A DNA stretch of 64,000 nucleotides, taken from positions 33,738,758 to 33,802,757 of the forward strand of contig BTRK01000001.1 of assembly GCA_036245805.1 (NCBI GenBank), written 5' to 3'. The DNA comes from Pristionchus mayeri. Lineage: Eukaryota; Nematoda; Chromadorea; Rhabditida; Neodiplogasteridae. The position numbers and the translations under genes were made by a program. Numbering within the stretch: position 1 is the first letter of the stretch; each line of letters opens with the position of its first letter. Shown here one piece after another: positions 1-12,100 of this stretch. The notes beneath the pieces were generated by a model, which saw only the letters and a list, made by a program, of their open reading frames with translations, searched no databases and was not told the origin of the DNA.

Positions 1-3000
1 TCACCTTGTGTCCCCAGTATCACCTTGTGTCCCCAGTATCACCTTGTGTCCCCAGCATCACCTTGTGTTCCCAGTATCACCTTGTGTCCCCAGAATCACC
101 TTGTGTCCCCAGTATCACCTTGTGTCCCCAGTATCACCTTGTGTCCCCAGAATCACCTTGTCCCCCCAACATCACCGTGTGTCCCCAGCATCACCTTGTG
201 TCCCCAGTATCACCTTGTGTCCCCAGCATCACCTTGTGTTCCCAGTATCACCTTGTGTCCCCAGTATCACCTTGTGTCCCCAGTATCACCTTGTGTCCCC
301 AGCATCACCTTGTGTCCCCAGCATCACCTTGTGTTCCCAGTATCACCTTGTGTCCCCAGTATCACCTTGTGTCCCCAGAATCACCTTGTCCCCCCAACAT
401 CACCGTGTGTCCCCAGCATCACCTTGTGTCCCCAGAATCACCTTGTGTCCCCAGCATCACCTTGTGTTCCCAGCATCACCTTGTGTCCCCAGCATCACCT
501 TGTGTCCCCAGCATCACCTTGTGTCCCCAGTATCACCTTGTGTCCCCAGCATCACCTTGTGTTCCCAGTATCACCTTGTGTCCCCAGCATCACCTTGTGT
601 TCCCAGCATCACCTTGTGTCCCCAGCATCACCTTGTGTTCCCAGTATCACCTTGTGTCCCCAGTATCACCTTGTGTCCCCAGAATCACCTTGTGTCCCCA
701 GCATCACCTTGTGTTCCCAGCATCACCTTGTGTCCCCAGTATCACCTTGTGTTCCCAGCATCACCTTGTGTCCCCAGCATCACCTTGTGTCCCCAGAATC
801 ACCTTGTGTCCCCAGCATCACCTTGTGTTCCCAGTATCACCTTGTGTCGCCAGTATCACCTTGTGTCCCCAGCATCACCTTGTGTTCCCAGTATCACTTT
901 GTGTCCCCAGTATCACCTTGTGTCCCCAGAATCACCTTGTGTCCCCAGTATCACCTTGTGTCCCCAGTATCACCTTGTGTCCCCAGTATCACCTTGTGTC
1001 CCCAGCATCACCTTGTGTTCCCAGTATCACCTTGTGTCCCCAGAATCACCTTGTGTCCCCAGTATCACCTTGTGTCCCCAGTATCACCTTGTGTCCCCAG
1101 TATCACCTTGTGTCCCCAGCATCACCTTGTGTTCCCAGTATCACCTTGTGTCCCCAGTATCACCTTGTGTCCCCAGAATCACCTTGTGTCCCCAGCATCA
1201 CCTTGTGTTCCCAGCATCACCTTGTGTCCCCAGCATCACCTTGTGTTCCCAGTATCACCTTGTGTCGCCAGTATCACCTTGTGTCCCCAGTATCACCTTG
1301 TGTCCCCAGTATCACCTTGTGTCCCCCGTATCACCTTGTGTCCCCAGAATCACCTTGTGTCCCCAGTATCACCTTGTGTCCCCAGTATCACCTTGTGTCC
1401 CCAGTATCACCTTGTGTCCCCAGCATCACCTTGTGTTCCCAGTATCACCTTGTGTCCCCAGAATCACCTTGTGTCCCCAGTATCACCTTGTGTCCCCAGT
1501 ATCACCTTGTGTCCCCAGAATCACCTTGTCCCCCCAACATCACCGTGTGTCCCCAGCATCACCTTGTGTCCCCAGAATCACCTTGTGTCCCCAGCATCAC
1601 CTTGTGTTCCCAGCATCACCTTGTGTCCCCAGCATCACCTTGTGTCCCCAGCATCACCTTGTGTTCCCAGTATCACCTTGTGTCCCCAGTATCACCTTGT
1701 GTCCCAGAATCACCTTGTGTCCCCAGCATCACCTTGTGTTCCCAGTATCACTTTGTGTCCCCAGTATCACCTTGTGTCCCCAGAATCACCTTGTGTCCCC
1801 AGTATCACCTTGTGTCCCCAGTATCACCTTGTGTCCCCAGTATCACCTTGTGTCCCCAGCATCACCTTGTGTTCCCAGTATCACCTTGTGTCCCCAGAAT
1901 CACCTTGTGTCCCCAGTATCACCTTGTGTCCCCAGTATCACCTTGTGTCCCCAGCATCACCTTGTGTTCCCAGCATCACCTTGTGTCCCCAGCATCACCT
2001 TGTGTCCCCAGCATCACCTTGTGTTCCCAGTATCACCTTGTGTCCCCAGTATCACCTTGTGTCCCCATAATCACCTTGTGTCCCCAGCATCACCTTGTGT
2101 TCCCAGCATTACCTTGTGTCCCCAGCATCACCTTGTGTCCCCAGCATCACCTTGTGTCCCCAGTATCACCTTGTGTCCCCAGTATCACCTTGTGTCCCCA
2201 GTATCACCTTGTGTCCCCAGCATCACCTTGTGTTCCTAGTATCACCTTGGGTCCCAGAATCACCTTGTGTTCCCAGTATCACCTTGTGTCCCCAGTATCA
2301 CCTTGTGTCCCCAGTATAACCTTGTGTCCCCAGCATCACCTTGTGTTCCCAGTATCACCTTGTGTCCCCAGTATCACCTTGTGTCCCCAGCATCACCTTG
2401 TGTCCCCAGCATCACCTTGTGTTCCCAGTATCACCTTGTGTCCCCAGTATCACCTTGTGTCCCCAGAATCACCTTGTGTCCCCAGCATCACCTTGTGTCC
2501 CCAGCATCACCTTGTGTTCCCAGTATCACCTTGTGTCCCCAGTATCACCTTGTGTTCCCAGTATCACTTTGTGTCCCCAGTATCACCTTGTGTTCCCAGT
2601 ATCACCTTGTGTCCCCAGTATCACCTTGTGTCCCCAGTATCACCTTGTGTCCCCAGCATCACCTTGTGTCCCCAGCATCACCTTGTGTCCCCAGAATCAC
2701 CTTGTGTCCCCTGCATCACCTTGTGTTCAAAGTATCACCTTGTGTCCCCAGTATCACCTGGTCCCCCCAGCATCACAGTGTGTCCCCAGCATCACCTTGT
2801 GTCCCCAGAATCACCTTGTGTCCCCAGTATCACCTTGTGTCCCCAGTATCACCTTGTGTCCCCAGTATCACCTTGTGTCCCCAGCATCACCTTGTGTTCC
2901 CAGTATCACCTTGTGTCCCCAGAATCACCTTGTGTCCCCAGTATCACCTTGTGTCCCCAGTATCACCTTGTGTCCCCAGTATCACCCTGTGTCCCCAGTA

Positions 3001-3829
3001 TCACATTGTGTCCCCAGCATCACCTTGTGTCCCCAGCATCACCTTGTGTCCCCAGCATCACCTTGTGTTCCCAGTATCACCTTGTGTCCCCAGTATCACC
3101 TTGTGTCCCCAGTATCACCTTGTGTCCCCAGCATCACCTTGTGTTCCCAGTATCACCTTGTGTCCCCAGTATCACCTTGTGTCCCCAGCATCACCTTGTG
3201 TCCCCAGCATCACCTTGTGTTCCCAGTATCACCTTGTGTCCCCAGTATCACCTTGTGTCCCCAGAATCACCTTGTGTCCCCAGCATCACCTTGTGTCCCC
3301 AGCATCACCTTGTGTTCCCAGCATCACCTTGTGTCCCCAGCATCACCTTGTGTCCCCAGAATCACCTTGTGTCCCCAGCATCACCTTGTGTTCCCAGTAT
3401 CACCTTGTGTCCCCAGTATCACCTGGTCACCCCAGCATCACAGTGTGTCCCCAGCATCACCTTGTGTCCCCAGAATCACCTTGTGTCCCCAGTATCACCT
3501 TGTGTCCCCAGTATCACCTTGTGTCCCCAGTATCACCTTGTGTCCCCAGCATCACCTTGTGTCCCCAGTATCACATTGTGTCCCCAGCATCACCTTGTGT
3601 CCCCAGCATCACCTTGTGTCCCCAGCATCACCTTGTGTCCCCAGTATCACCTTGTGTCCCCAGTATCACCTTGTGTCCCCAGCATCACCTTGTGTCCCCA
3701 GTATCACCTTGTGTCCCCAGTATCACCTTGTGTCCCCAGTATCACCTTGTGTCCCCAGTATCACCTTGTGTCCCCAGTATCACCTTGTGTCCCCAGGATC
3801 ACCTTGTGTCCCCAGGATCACCTTGGGTC
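1..3829 (+). repeat. 19-bp minisatellite array, first block (right part of a longer array)
   Basis: About 200 tandem copies of TATCACCTTGTGTCCCCAG fill the region. The array runs off the left edge of the window. Units vary mainly at three places: the first base of the triplet before TCACC (TAT, CAT, AAT), GTGTCCCC versus GTGTTCCC, and a rarer AACATCACCGTGTG form. Rare 18-bp units with one C missing occur near 1703 and 2250. No unit contains a stop in a forward frame, so all three forward frames stay open over long stretches and encode the same 19-residue repeat. I read this as non-coding satellite. The reverse strand carries GGGG once per unit and has TGA stops. Confidence 0.97.
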
Positions 3830-4140
3830 GAGAAACACCTTATTTACCCCTATGAGCGAGAGAGTACAGGCGTAGACAAGGTGTTTCCCGGCCCTAGTAT
3901 ACCTCCGATAAACGTTCGCCGCGGGCATGGAAGATATCCAATCGCTCTAAAAAGTTGGGAATCAGATCTTTAATACATTTTGAACTTTACTGTGCAAAAA
4001 CCAGATTTTTACCTACATTTCCCATGTAGTTATGAATGTCCAAAAAACCTCCATGCAAAAAATGTGAATTTTTCATGCCCTGAGGGCAAATTTCGAGGTA
4101 TTGTTTTCATATTGTCAGGATCGTCTGGACTCATGATATA
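3830..4140. mobile_element. Half of a foldback element at the right edge of the satellite (copy 1)
   Basis: The sequence directly after the array matches one half of the complete foldback element at 26840-28139. The shared parts include the central hairpin sequence (AACACCTTATTTACCCCTAT), the GTATACCTCCGA and CGCCGCGGG motifs, and the ATTTTTACCTACATTTCCCA and CCCTGAGGGCAAATTTCGA stretches. The other half is replaced by the satellite. An identical copy lies at 23576-23886. Confidence 0.75.
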
Positions 4141-4156
4141 TATTATATATTTTATC

Positions 4157-4330
4157 TACGCTCTACGGCGCAACGAGAGACGAATAATTAATTATGTGAT
4201 ATGGTACAGTATGACTCTCCTCGCACTGAGAAGGAAGGGCAATATTTGTGGGGCGGGGGTGCAATAAAAAAGTGAAGATCTAATCGACTGGTCTCATCTG
4301 TCTTCGTCTGGTCTGATGGGAGGGATACCG
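4157..4330 (-). other. Remnant of an NHR-gene 3' flank (copy 1)
   Basis: This stretch resembles the sequence just downstream of receptor gene D (46873-47040, same orientation) and of gene B (39830-39975, opposite orientation). Shared pieces include GCGCAACGAGA-ACGAATA, a TGCAATA/AAAAAGT stretch, CTAATCGACTGGT and TTCGTCTGG. No convincing last coding exon is left beside it, so it is a decayed gene end carried along with the satellite-flanking block. Confidence 0.5.
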
Positions 4331-4434
4331 AGGAGGAGGCACTCGGGACCAGGTAGACTCTGCTCCGAGAACCAGTGTCAGAAGATCTCTATGGAGAGGG
4401 GCGAGGATGAGGGTAGGTGAAGAGATACGCTATT

Positions 4435-6103
4435 ATTGGTCCTTTCTCAAAATTATTGGTCCTTTCTCTGAGGGGAGCAAACAGAAAAAAACTGCTTCTG
4501 TCGAGTATGGTGTCACCGTGCATAATCCTACGGGCCAGGACCAGATCATAAGTGACTCTCCTCTCAAAAAGCGCTTGAAGACCAAGGAAAGACAGACGTT
4601 GAGAATAGGAAGGGAGACCAAGGGGATATGATGGAGATGGAAAGCATCGATACTATAGAATGCGAGTGAATTTCTCTTGGATTTTCTCAAGCTTCTGACT
4701 CTGTTTCTTAATGTGAGGGTTCCAGAAGGGGCAAGCGAATTCAATGTGAGGCAGAACGTATGTGATGAAGCATTTGATAAGGATAGTGGGATTATCGACG
4801 GTTACAGCACGAAGCATAATATGCATGACAGTGGTGGCTTTCTGAACACGATCATCAATACTGGCAGAGTTATTAAGGGTGGGCAGTACTTGGACGCCGA
4901 GATTACGTTGTTGGGGGACTTGCTCGAGGATAACAGTATTAATGAGATATTGAGGAGCAGGAGAAGAACCTATGTGGAGATGGGTGCATTTAGATTCCGA
5001 GAGAGATAATTGATTGGATACAGTCATAGTTGCCCACGCCGCCGGCGACCACCATGAACCCCTATTCATGGGTGCAAAGTGCTTGTCGTGAAAAGTGACA
5101 AGCACTTAGCACCCATGAACCCCGGGTCATGGTCAAAAATCGATCGGTGGGTCAAGACTAGGTACCGTACCCAATCGATCATACAATACCATTAGATACC
5201 GTATACCACTACCGTAACCCTCGATTATCGCAAACTAACTTTATTTTTAAAAAGCCCTGATACCGTGCCTAATCGATTATACAGTACCCTAGTAATTACT
5301 GTAACCCAGTTCCTTGGGTCAGATCCAGTTCCTTGGGTCAAACATTTTTATAAAAATCCAAAATAGGGCAAACAATTATTTTTAAGTATCCTACCGTAAC
5401 TCTAAATACTGTAGAATAATTATATGATACATTTAGGATTTTTAGAAAAATGTATGGAATTTTTAGAAAAATGTTTGACCCAAGGAACTGGATCTGACCC
5501 AAGGAACTGGGTTACGGTAGTTACCTGGGTACTGTACAATCGAATGGGCACGGTACCAGGACTTTTTAAAAATAAAGTTAGTTTGTGATAATCGTTGGTT
5601 ACGGTAGTGGTATACGGTATCTGGTGGTACTGAATGATCGATTGGGTACGGTACCTAGTCTTGATCTACCATTGACCTACCGATCAAATTTTCACCATGA
5701 CCCCCTATACATATATGCAAAGTGCTTGTCACTTTTAACATGAATAGGGGTTCATGGGTGCTAAGTGCTTGTCATATCCGCCGCCAGTGTTGGGCAATTA
5801 TGGATACAGTTCATGAATATCTGGCATCTAAGGCATACTGTAATTGGGTAGTGCAAAAGGCTTTATTTTTATTGGAGTAGGAAACATAAATCTTAATATC
5901 ATCAGCGTACGCTTTTACACGCACATCAGGGAAAGGAGCAAGGACATATGTTATATCAGAAATGTAGAGATAGAATAGAATGGGCCCTAGCACAGAACCT
6001 TGAGGAACACCGGACAGAACAGGGAAGGACTTGGATACGTTATTTCCTAGTCGTACGGAGAAATGCCTATCCGTGACGAAATCAGAAATCCAATTAAGAA
6101 GGT
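4435..6103 (-). pseudogene. Non-LTR retrotransposon reverse transcriptase, truncated and interrupted (copy 1)
   Basis: Reading leftwards from 6103, the minus strand encodes the reverse transcriptase segment starting around GPILFYLYISDI, then the catalytic YADDIKI motif near 5915-5890. After a hAT-like insertion (5024-5801) comes the C-terminal part with the SESKC stretch, the IEFACPFWNPH motif and the final LGLQALFERR-type region that non-LTR elements of the CR1/Jockey group commonly show. The N-terminal half, present in the second copy, is missing: the coding sequence joins the 19-bp satellite at about 6103. The insertion, frameshifts and truncation make it non-functional. It is identical to 24181-25849 as far as I compared. 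Confidence 0.85.
5024..5801. mobile_element. hAT-like non-autonomous palindromic element inside the reverse transcriptase (copy 1)
   Basis: The 778-bp element is flanked by the 8-bp direct repeat GGATACAG (5016-5023 and 5802-5809). Its ends are imperfect inverted repeats (TCATAGTTGCCCA against ATAATTGCCCA), and most of the interior folds back on itself, for example GGTACCGTACCCAATCGAT. An 8-bp target-site duplication is typical of hAT transposons. No transposase is encoded. Confidence 0.75.
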
Positions 6104-9100
6104 ATCACCTTGTGTCCCCAGCATCACCTTGTGTTCCCAGTATCACCTTGTGTCCCCAGAATCACCTTGTGTCCCCAGTATCACCTTGTGTCCCCAGTAT
6201 CACCTTGTGTCCCCAGTATCACCCTGTGTCCCCAGTATCACATTGTGTCCCCAGCATCACCTTGTGTCCCCAGCATCACCTTGTGTCCCCAGCATCATCT
6301 TGTGTTCCCAGTATCACCTTGTGTCCCCAGTATCACCTTGTGTCCCCATAATCACCTTGTGTCCCCAGCATCACCTTGTGTTCCCAGCATTACCTTGTGT
6401 CCCCAGCATCACCTTGTGTCCCCAGCATCACCTTGTGTCCCCAGCATCACCTTGTGTTCCCAGTATCACCTTGTGTCCCCAGTATCACCTTGTGTCCCCA
6501 GTATCACCTTGTGTCCCCAGCATCACCTTGTGTTCCCAGTATCACCTTGTGTCCCCAGTATCACCTTGTGTCCCCAGTATCACCTTGTGTCCCCAGCATC
6601 ACCTTGTGTTCCCAGTATCACCTTGTGTCCCCAGTATCACCTTGTGTCCCCAGAATCACCTTGTGTCCCCAGCATCACCTTGTGTTCCCAGCATCACCTT
6701 GTGTCCCCAGCATCACCTTGTGTCCCCAGCATCATCTTGTGTTCCCAGTATCACCTTGTGTCCCCAGTATCACCTTGTGTCCCCATAATCACCTTGTGTC
6801 CCCAGCATCACCTTGTGTTCCCAGCATTACCTTGTGTCCCCAGCATCACCTTGTGTCCCCAGCATCACCTTGTGTCCCCAGCATCACCTTGTGTTCCCAG
6901 TATCACCTTGTGTCCCCAGTATCACCTTGTGTTCCCAGTATCACCTTGTGTCCCCAGCATCACCTTGTGTTCCCAGTATCACCTTGTGTCCCCAGTATCA
7001 CCTTGTGTCCCCAGCATCACCTTGTGTCCCCAGCATCACCTTGTGTTCCCAGTATCACCTTGTGTCCCCAGCATCACCTTGTGTCCCCAGTATCACCTTG
7101 TGTCCCCAGTATCACCTTGTGTCCCCAGCATCACCTTGTGTTCCCAGTATCACCTTGTGTCCCCAGTATCACCTTGTGTCCCCAGTATCACCTTGTGTCC
7201 CCAGTATCACCTTGTGTCCCCAGCATCACCTTGTGTTCCCAGTATCACCTTGTGTCCCCAGTATCACCTTGTGTCCCCAGTATCACCTTGTGTCCCCAGC
7301 ATCACCTTGTGTTCCCAGTATCACCTTGTGTCCCCAGTATCACCTTGTGTCCCCAGAATCACCTTGTGTCCCCAGCATCACCTTGTGTTCCCAGCATCAC
7401 CTTGTGTCCCCAGCATCACCTTGTGTTCCCAGTATCACCTTGTGTCGCCAGTATCACCTTGTGTCCCCAGTATCACCTTGTGTCCCCAGTATCACCTTGT
7501 GTCCCCCGTATCACCTTGTGTCCCCAGAATCACCTTGTGTCCCCAGTATCACCTTGTGTCCCCAGTATCACCTTGTGTCCCCAGTATCACCTTGTGTCCC
7601 CAGCATCACCTTGTGTTCCCAGTATCACCTTGTGTCCCCAGAATCACCTTGTGTCCCCAGTATCACCTTGTGTCCCCAGTATCACCTTGTGTCCCCAGAA
7701 TCACCTTGTCCCCCCAACATCACCGTGTGTCCCCAGCATCACCTTGTGTCCCCAGAATCACCTTGTGTCCCCAGCATCACCTTGTGTTCCCAGCATCACC
7801 TTGTGTCCCCAGCATCACCTTGTGTCCCCAGCATCACCTTGTGTTCCCAGTATCACCTTGTGTCCCCAGTATCACCTTGTGTCCCCAGAATCACCTTGTG
7901 TCCCCAGCATCACCTTGTGTTCCCAGTATCACTTTGTGTCCCCAGTATCACCTTGTGTCCCCAGAATCACCTTGTGTCCCCAGTATCACCTTGTGTCCCC
8001 AGTATCACCTTGTGTCCCCAGTATCACCTTGTGTCCCCAGCATCACCTTGTGTTCCCAGTATCACCTTGTGTCCCCAGAATCACCTTGTGTCCCCAGTAT
8101 CACCTTGTGTCCCCAGTATCACCTTGTGTCCCCAGAATCACCTTGTCCCCCCAACATCACCGTGTGTCCCCAGCATCACCTTGTGTCCCCAGAATCACCT
8201 TGTGTCCCCAGTATCACCTTGTGTCCCCAGCATCACCTTGTGTTCCCAGTATCACCTTGTGTCCCCAGTATCACCTTGTGTCCCCAGTATCACCTTGTGT
8301 CCCCAGTATCACCTTGTGTTCCCAGTATCACCTTGTGTCCCCAGTATCACCTTGTGTCCCCAGAATCACCTTGTGTCCCCAGCATCACCTTGTGTTCCCA
8401 GCATCACCTTGTGTCCCCAGCATCACCTTGTGTCCCCAGCATCATCTTGTGTTCCCAGTATCACCTTGTGTCCCCAGTATCACCTTGTGTCCCCATAATC
8501 ACCTTGTGTCCCCATAATCACCTTGTGTCCCCAGCATCACCTTGTGTTCCCAGCATTACCTTGTGTCCCCAGCATCACCTTGTGTCCCCAGCATCACCTT
8601 GTGTCCCCAGCATCACCTTGTGTCCCCATAATCACCTTGTGTCCCCAGCATCACCTTGTGTTCCCAGCATTACCTTGTGTCCCCAGCATCACCTTGTGTC
8701 CCCAGCATCACCTTGTGTCCCCAGCATCACCTTGTGTTCCCAGTATCACCTTGTGTCCCCAGTATCACCTTGTGTCCCCAGTATCACCTTGTGTCCCCAG
8801 TATCACCTTGTGTCCCCAGCATCACCTTGTGTTCCCAGTATCACCTTGTGTCCCCAGTATCACCTTGTGTCCCCAGTATCACCTTGTGTCCCCAGCATCA
8901 CCTTGTGTTCCCAGTATCACCTTGTGTCCCCAGTATCACCTTGTGTCCCCAGAATCACCTTGTGTCCCCAGCATCACCTTGTGTTCCCAGCATCACCTTG
9001 TGTCCCCAGCATCACCTTGTGTTCCCAGTATCACCTTGTGTCGCCAGTATCACCTTGTGTCCCCAGTATCACCTTGTGTCCCCAGTATCACCTTGTGTCC

Positions 9101-12100
9101 CCCGTATCACCTTGTGTCCCCAGAATCACCTTGTGTCCCCAGTATCACCTTGTGTCCCCAGTATCACCTTGTGTCCCCAGTATCACCTTGTGTCCCCAGC
9201 ATCACCTTGTGTTCCCAGTATCACCTTGTGTCCCCAGAATCACCTTGTGTCCCCAGTATCACCTTGTGTCCCCAGTATCACCTTGTGTCCCCAGAATCAC
9301 CTTGTCCCCCCAACATCACCGTGTGTCCCCAGCATCACCTTGTGTCCCCAGAATCACCTTGTGTCCCCAGCATCACCTTGTGTTCCCAGCATCACCTTGT
9401 GTCCCCAGCATCACCTTGTGTCCCCAGCATCACCTTGTGTTCCCAGTATCACCTTGTGTCCCCAGCATCACCTTGTGTTCCCAGCATCACCTTGTGTCCC
9501 CAGCATCACCTTGTGTCCCCAGCATCATCTTGTGTTCCCAGTATCACCTTGTGTCCCCAGTATCACCTTGTGTCCCCATAATCACCTTGTGTCCCCATAA
9601 TCACCTTGTGTCCCCAGCATCACCTTGTGTTCCCAGCATTACCTTGTGTCCCCAGCATCACCTTGTGTCCCCAGCATCACCTTGTGTCCCCAGCATCACC
9701 TTGTGTCCCCATAATCACCTTGTGTCCCCAGCATCACCTTGTGTTCCCAGTATCACCTTGTGTCCCCAGTATCACCTTGTGTCCCCAGTATCACCTTGTG
9801 TCCCCAGCATCACCTTGTGTTCCCAGTATCACCTTGTGTCCCCAGTATCACCTTGTGTCCCCAGCATCACCTTGTGTTCCCAGCATCACCTTGTGTCCCC
9901 AGCATCACCTTGTGTCCCCAGCATCATCTTGTGTTCCCAGTATCACCTTGTGTCCCCAGTATCACCTTGTGTCCCCATAATCACCTTGTGTCCCCATAAT
10001 CACCTTGTGTCCCCAGCATCACCTTGTGTTCCCAGCATTACCTTGTGTCCCCAGCATCACCTTGTGTCCCCAGCATCACCTTGTGTCCCCAGCATCACCT
10101 TGTGTCCCCATAATCACCTTGTGTCCCCAGCATCACCTTGTGTTCCCAGCATTACCTTGTGTCCCCAGTATCACCTTGTGTCCCCATAATCACCTTGTGT
10201 CCCATAATCACCTTGTGTCCCCAGCATCACCTTGTGTTCCCAGCATTACCTTGTGTCCCCAGTATCACCTTGTGTCCCCAGAATCACCTTGTGTCCCCAG
10301 CATCACCTTGTGTTCCCAGCATCACCTTGTGTCCCCAGCATCACCTTGTGTTCCCAGTATCACCTTGTGTCGCCAGTATCACCTTGTGTCCCCAGTATCA
10401 CCTTGTGTCCCCAGTATCACCTTGTGTCCCCCGTATCACCTTGTGTCCCCAGAATCACCTTGTGTCCCCAGTATCACCTTGTGTCCCCAGTATCACCTTG
10501 TGTCCCCAGTATCACCTTGTGTCCCCAGCATCACCTTGTGTTCCCAGTATCACCTTGTGTCCCCAGAATCACCTTGTGTCCCCAGTATCACCTTGTGTCC
10601 CCAGTATCACCTTGTGTCCCCAGAATCACCTTGTCCCCCCAACATCACCGTGTGTCCCCAGCATCACCTTGTGTCCCCAGAATCACCTTGTGTCCCCAGC
10701 ATCACCTTGTGTTCCCAGCATCACCTTGTGTCCCCAGCATCACCTTGTGTCCCAGCATCACCTTGTGTTCCCAGTATCACCTTGTGTCCCCAGCATCACC
10801 TTGTGTTCCCAGCATCACCTTGTGTCCCCAGCATCACCTTGTGTCCCCAGCATCATCTTGTGTTCCCAGTATCACCTTGTGTCCCCAGTATCACCTTGTG
10901 TCCCCATAATCACCTTGTGTCCCCATAATCACCTTGTGTCCCCAGCATCACCTTGTGTTCCCAGCATTACCTTGTGTCCCCAGCATCACCTTGTGTCCCC
11001 AGCATCACCTTGTGTCCCCAGCATCACCTTGTGTCCCCATAATCACCTTGTGTCCCCAGCATCACCTTGTGTTCCCAGTATCACCTTGTGTCCCCAGTAT
11101 CACCTTGTGTCCCCAGTATCACCTTGTGTCCCCAGCATCACCTTGTGTTCCCAGTATCACCTTGTGTCCCCAGTATCACCTTGTGTCCCCAGCATCACCT
11201 TGTGTTCCCAGCATCACCTTGTGTCCCCAGCATCACCTTGTGTCCCCAGCATCATCTTGTGTTCCCAGTATCACCTTGTGTCCCCAGTATCACCTTGTGT
11301 CCCCATAATCACCTTGTGTCCCCATAATCACCTTGTGTCCCCAGCATCACCTTGTGTTCCCAGCATTACCTTGTGTCCCCAGCATCACCTTGTGTCCCCA
11401 GCATCACCTTGTGTCCCCAGCATCACCTTGTGTCCCCATAATCACCTTGTGTCCCCAGCATCACCTTGTGTTCCCAGCATTACCTTGTGTCCCCAGCATC
11501 ACCTTGTGTCCCCAGCATCACCTTGTGTCCCCAGCATCACCTTGTGTTCCCAGTATCACCTTGTGTCCCCAGTATCACCTTGTGTCCCCAGTATCACCTT
11601 GTGTCCCCAGTATCACCTTGTGTCCCCAGCATCACCTTGTGTTCCCAGTATCACCTTGTGTCGCCAGTATCACCTTGTGTCCCCAGTATCACCTTGTGTC
11701 CCCAGTATCACCTTGTGTCCCCCGTATCACCTTGTGTCCCCAGAATCACCTTGTGTCCCCAGTATCACCTTGTGTCCCCAGTATCACCTTGTGTCCCCAG
11801 TATCACCTTGTGTCCCCAGTATCACCTTGTGTCCCCAGAATCACCTTGTGTCCCCAGCATCACCTTGTGTTCCCAGTATCACTTTGTGTCCCCAGTATCA
11901 CCTTGTGTCCCCAGAATCACCTTGTGTCCCCAGTATCACCTTGTGTCCCCAGTATCACCTTGTGTCCCCAGTATCACCTTGTGTCCCCAGCATCACCTTG
12001 TGTTCCCAGTATCACCTTGTGTCCCCAGAATCACCTTGTGTCCCCAGTATCACCTTGTGTCCCCAGTATCACCTTGTGTCCCCAGAATCACCTTGTCCCC

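Noticed and set aside
4433..4744. Independent minus-strand gene of 103 codons after the reverse transcriptase
   Set aside because: It is largely a frame-shifted reading of the retrotransposon C-terminal region.
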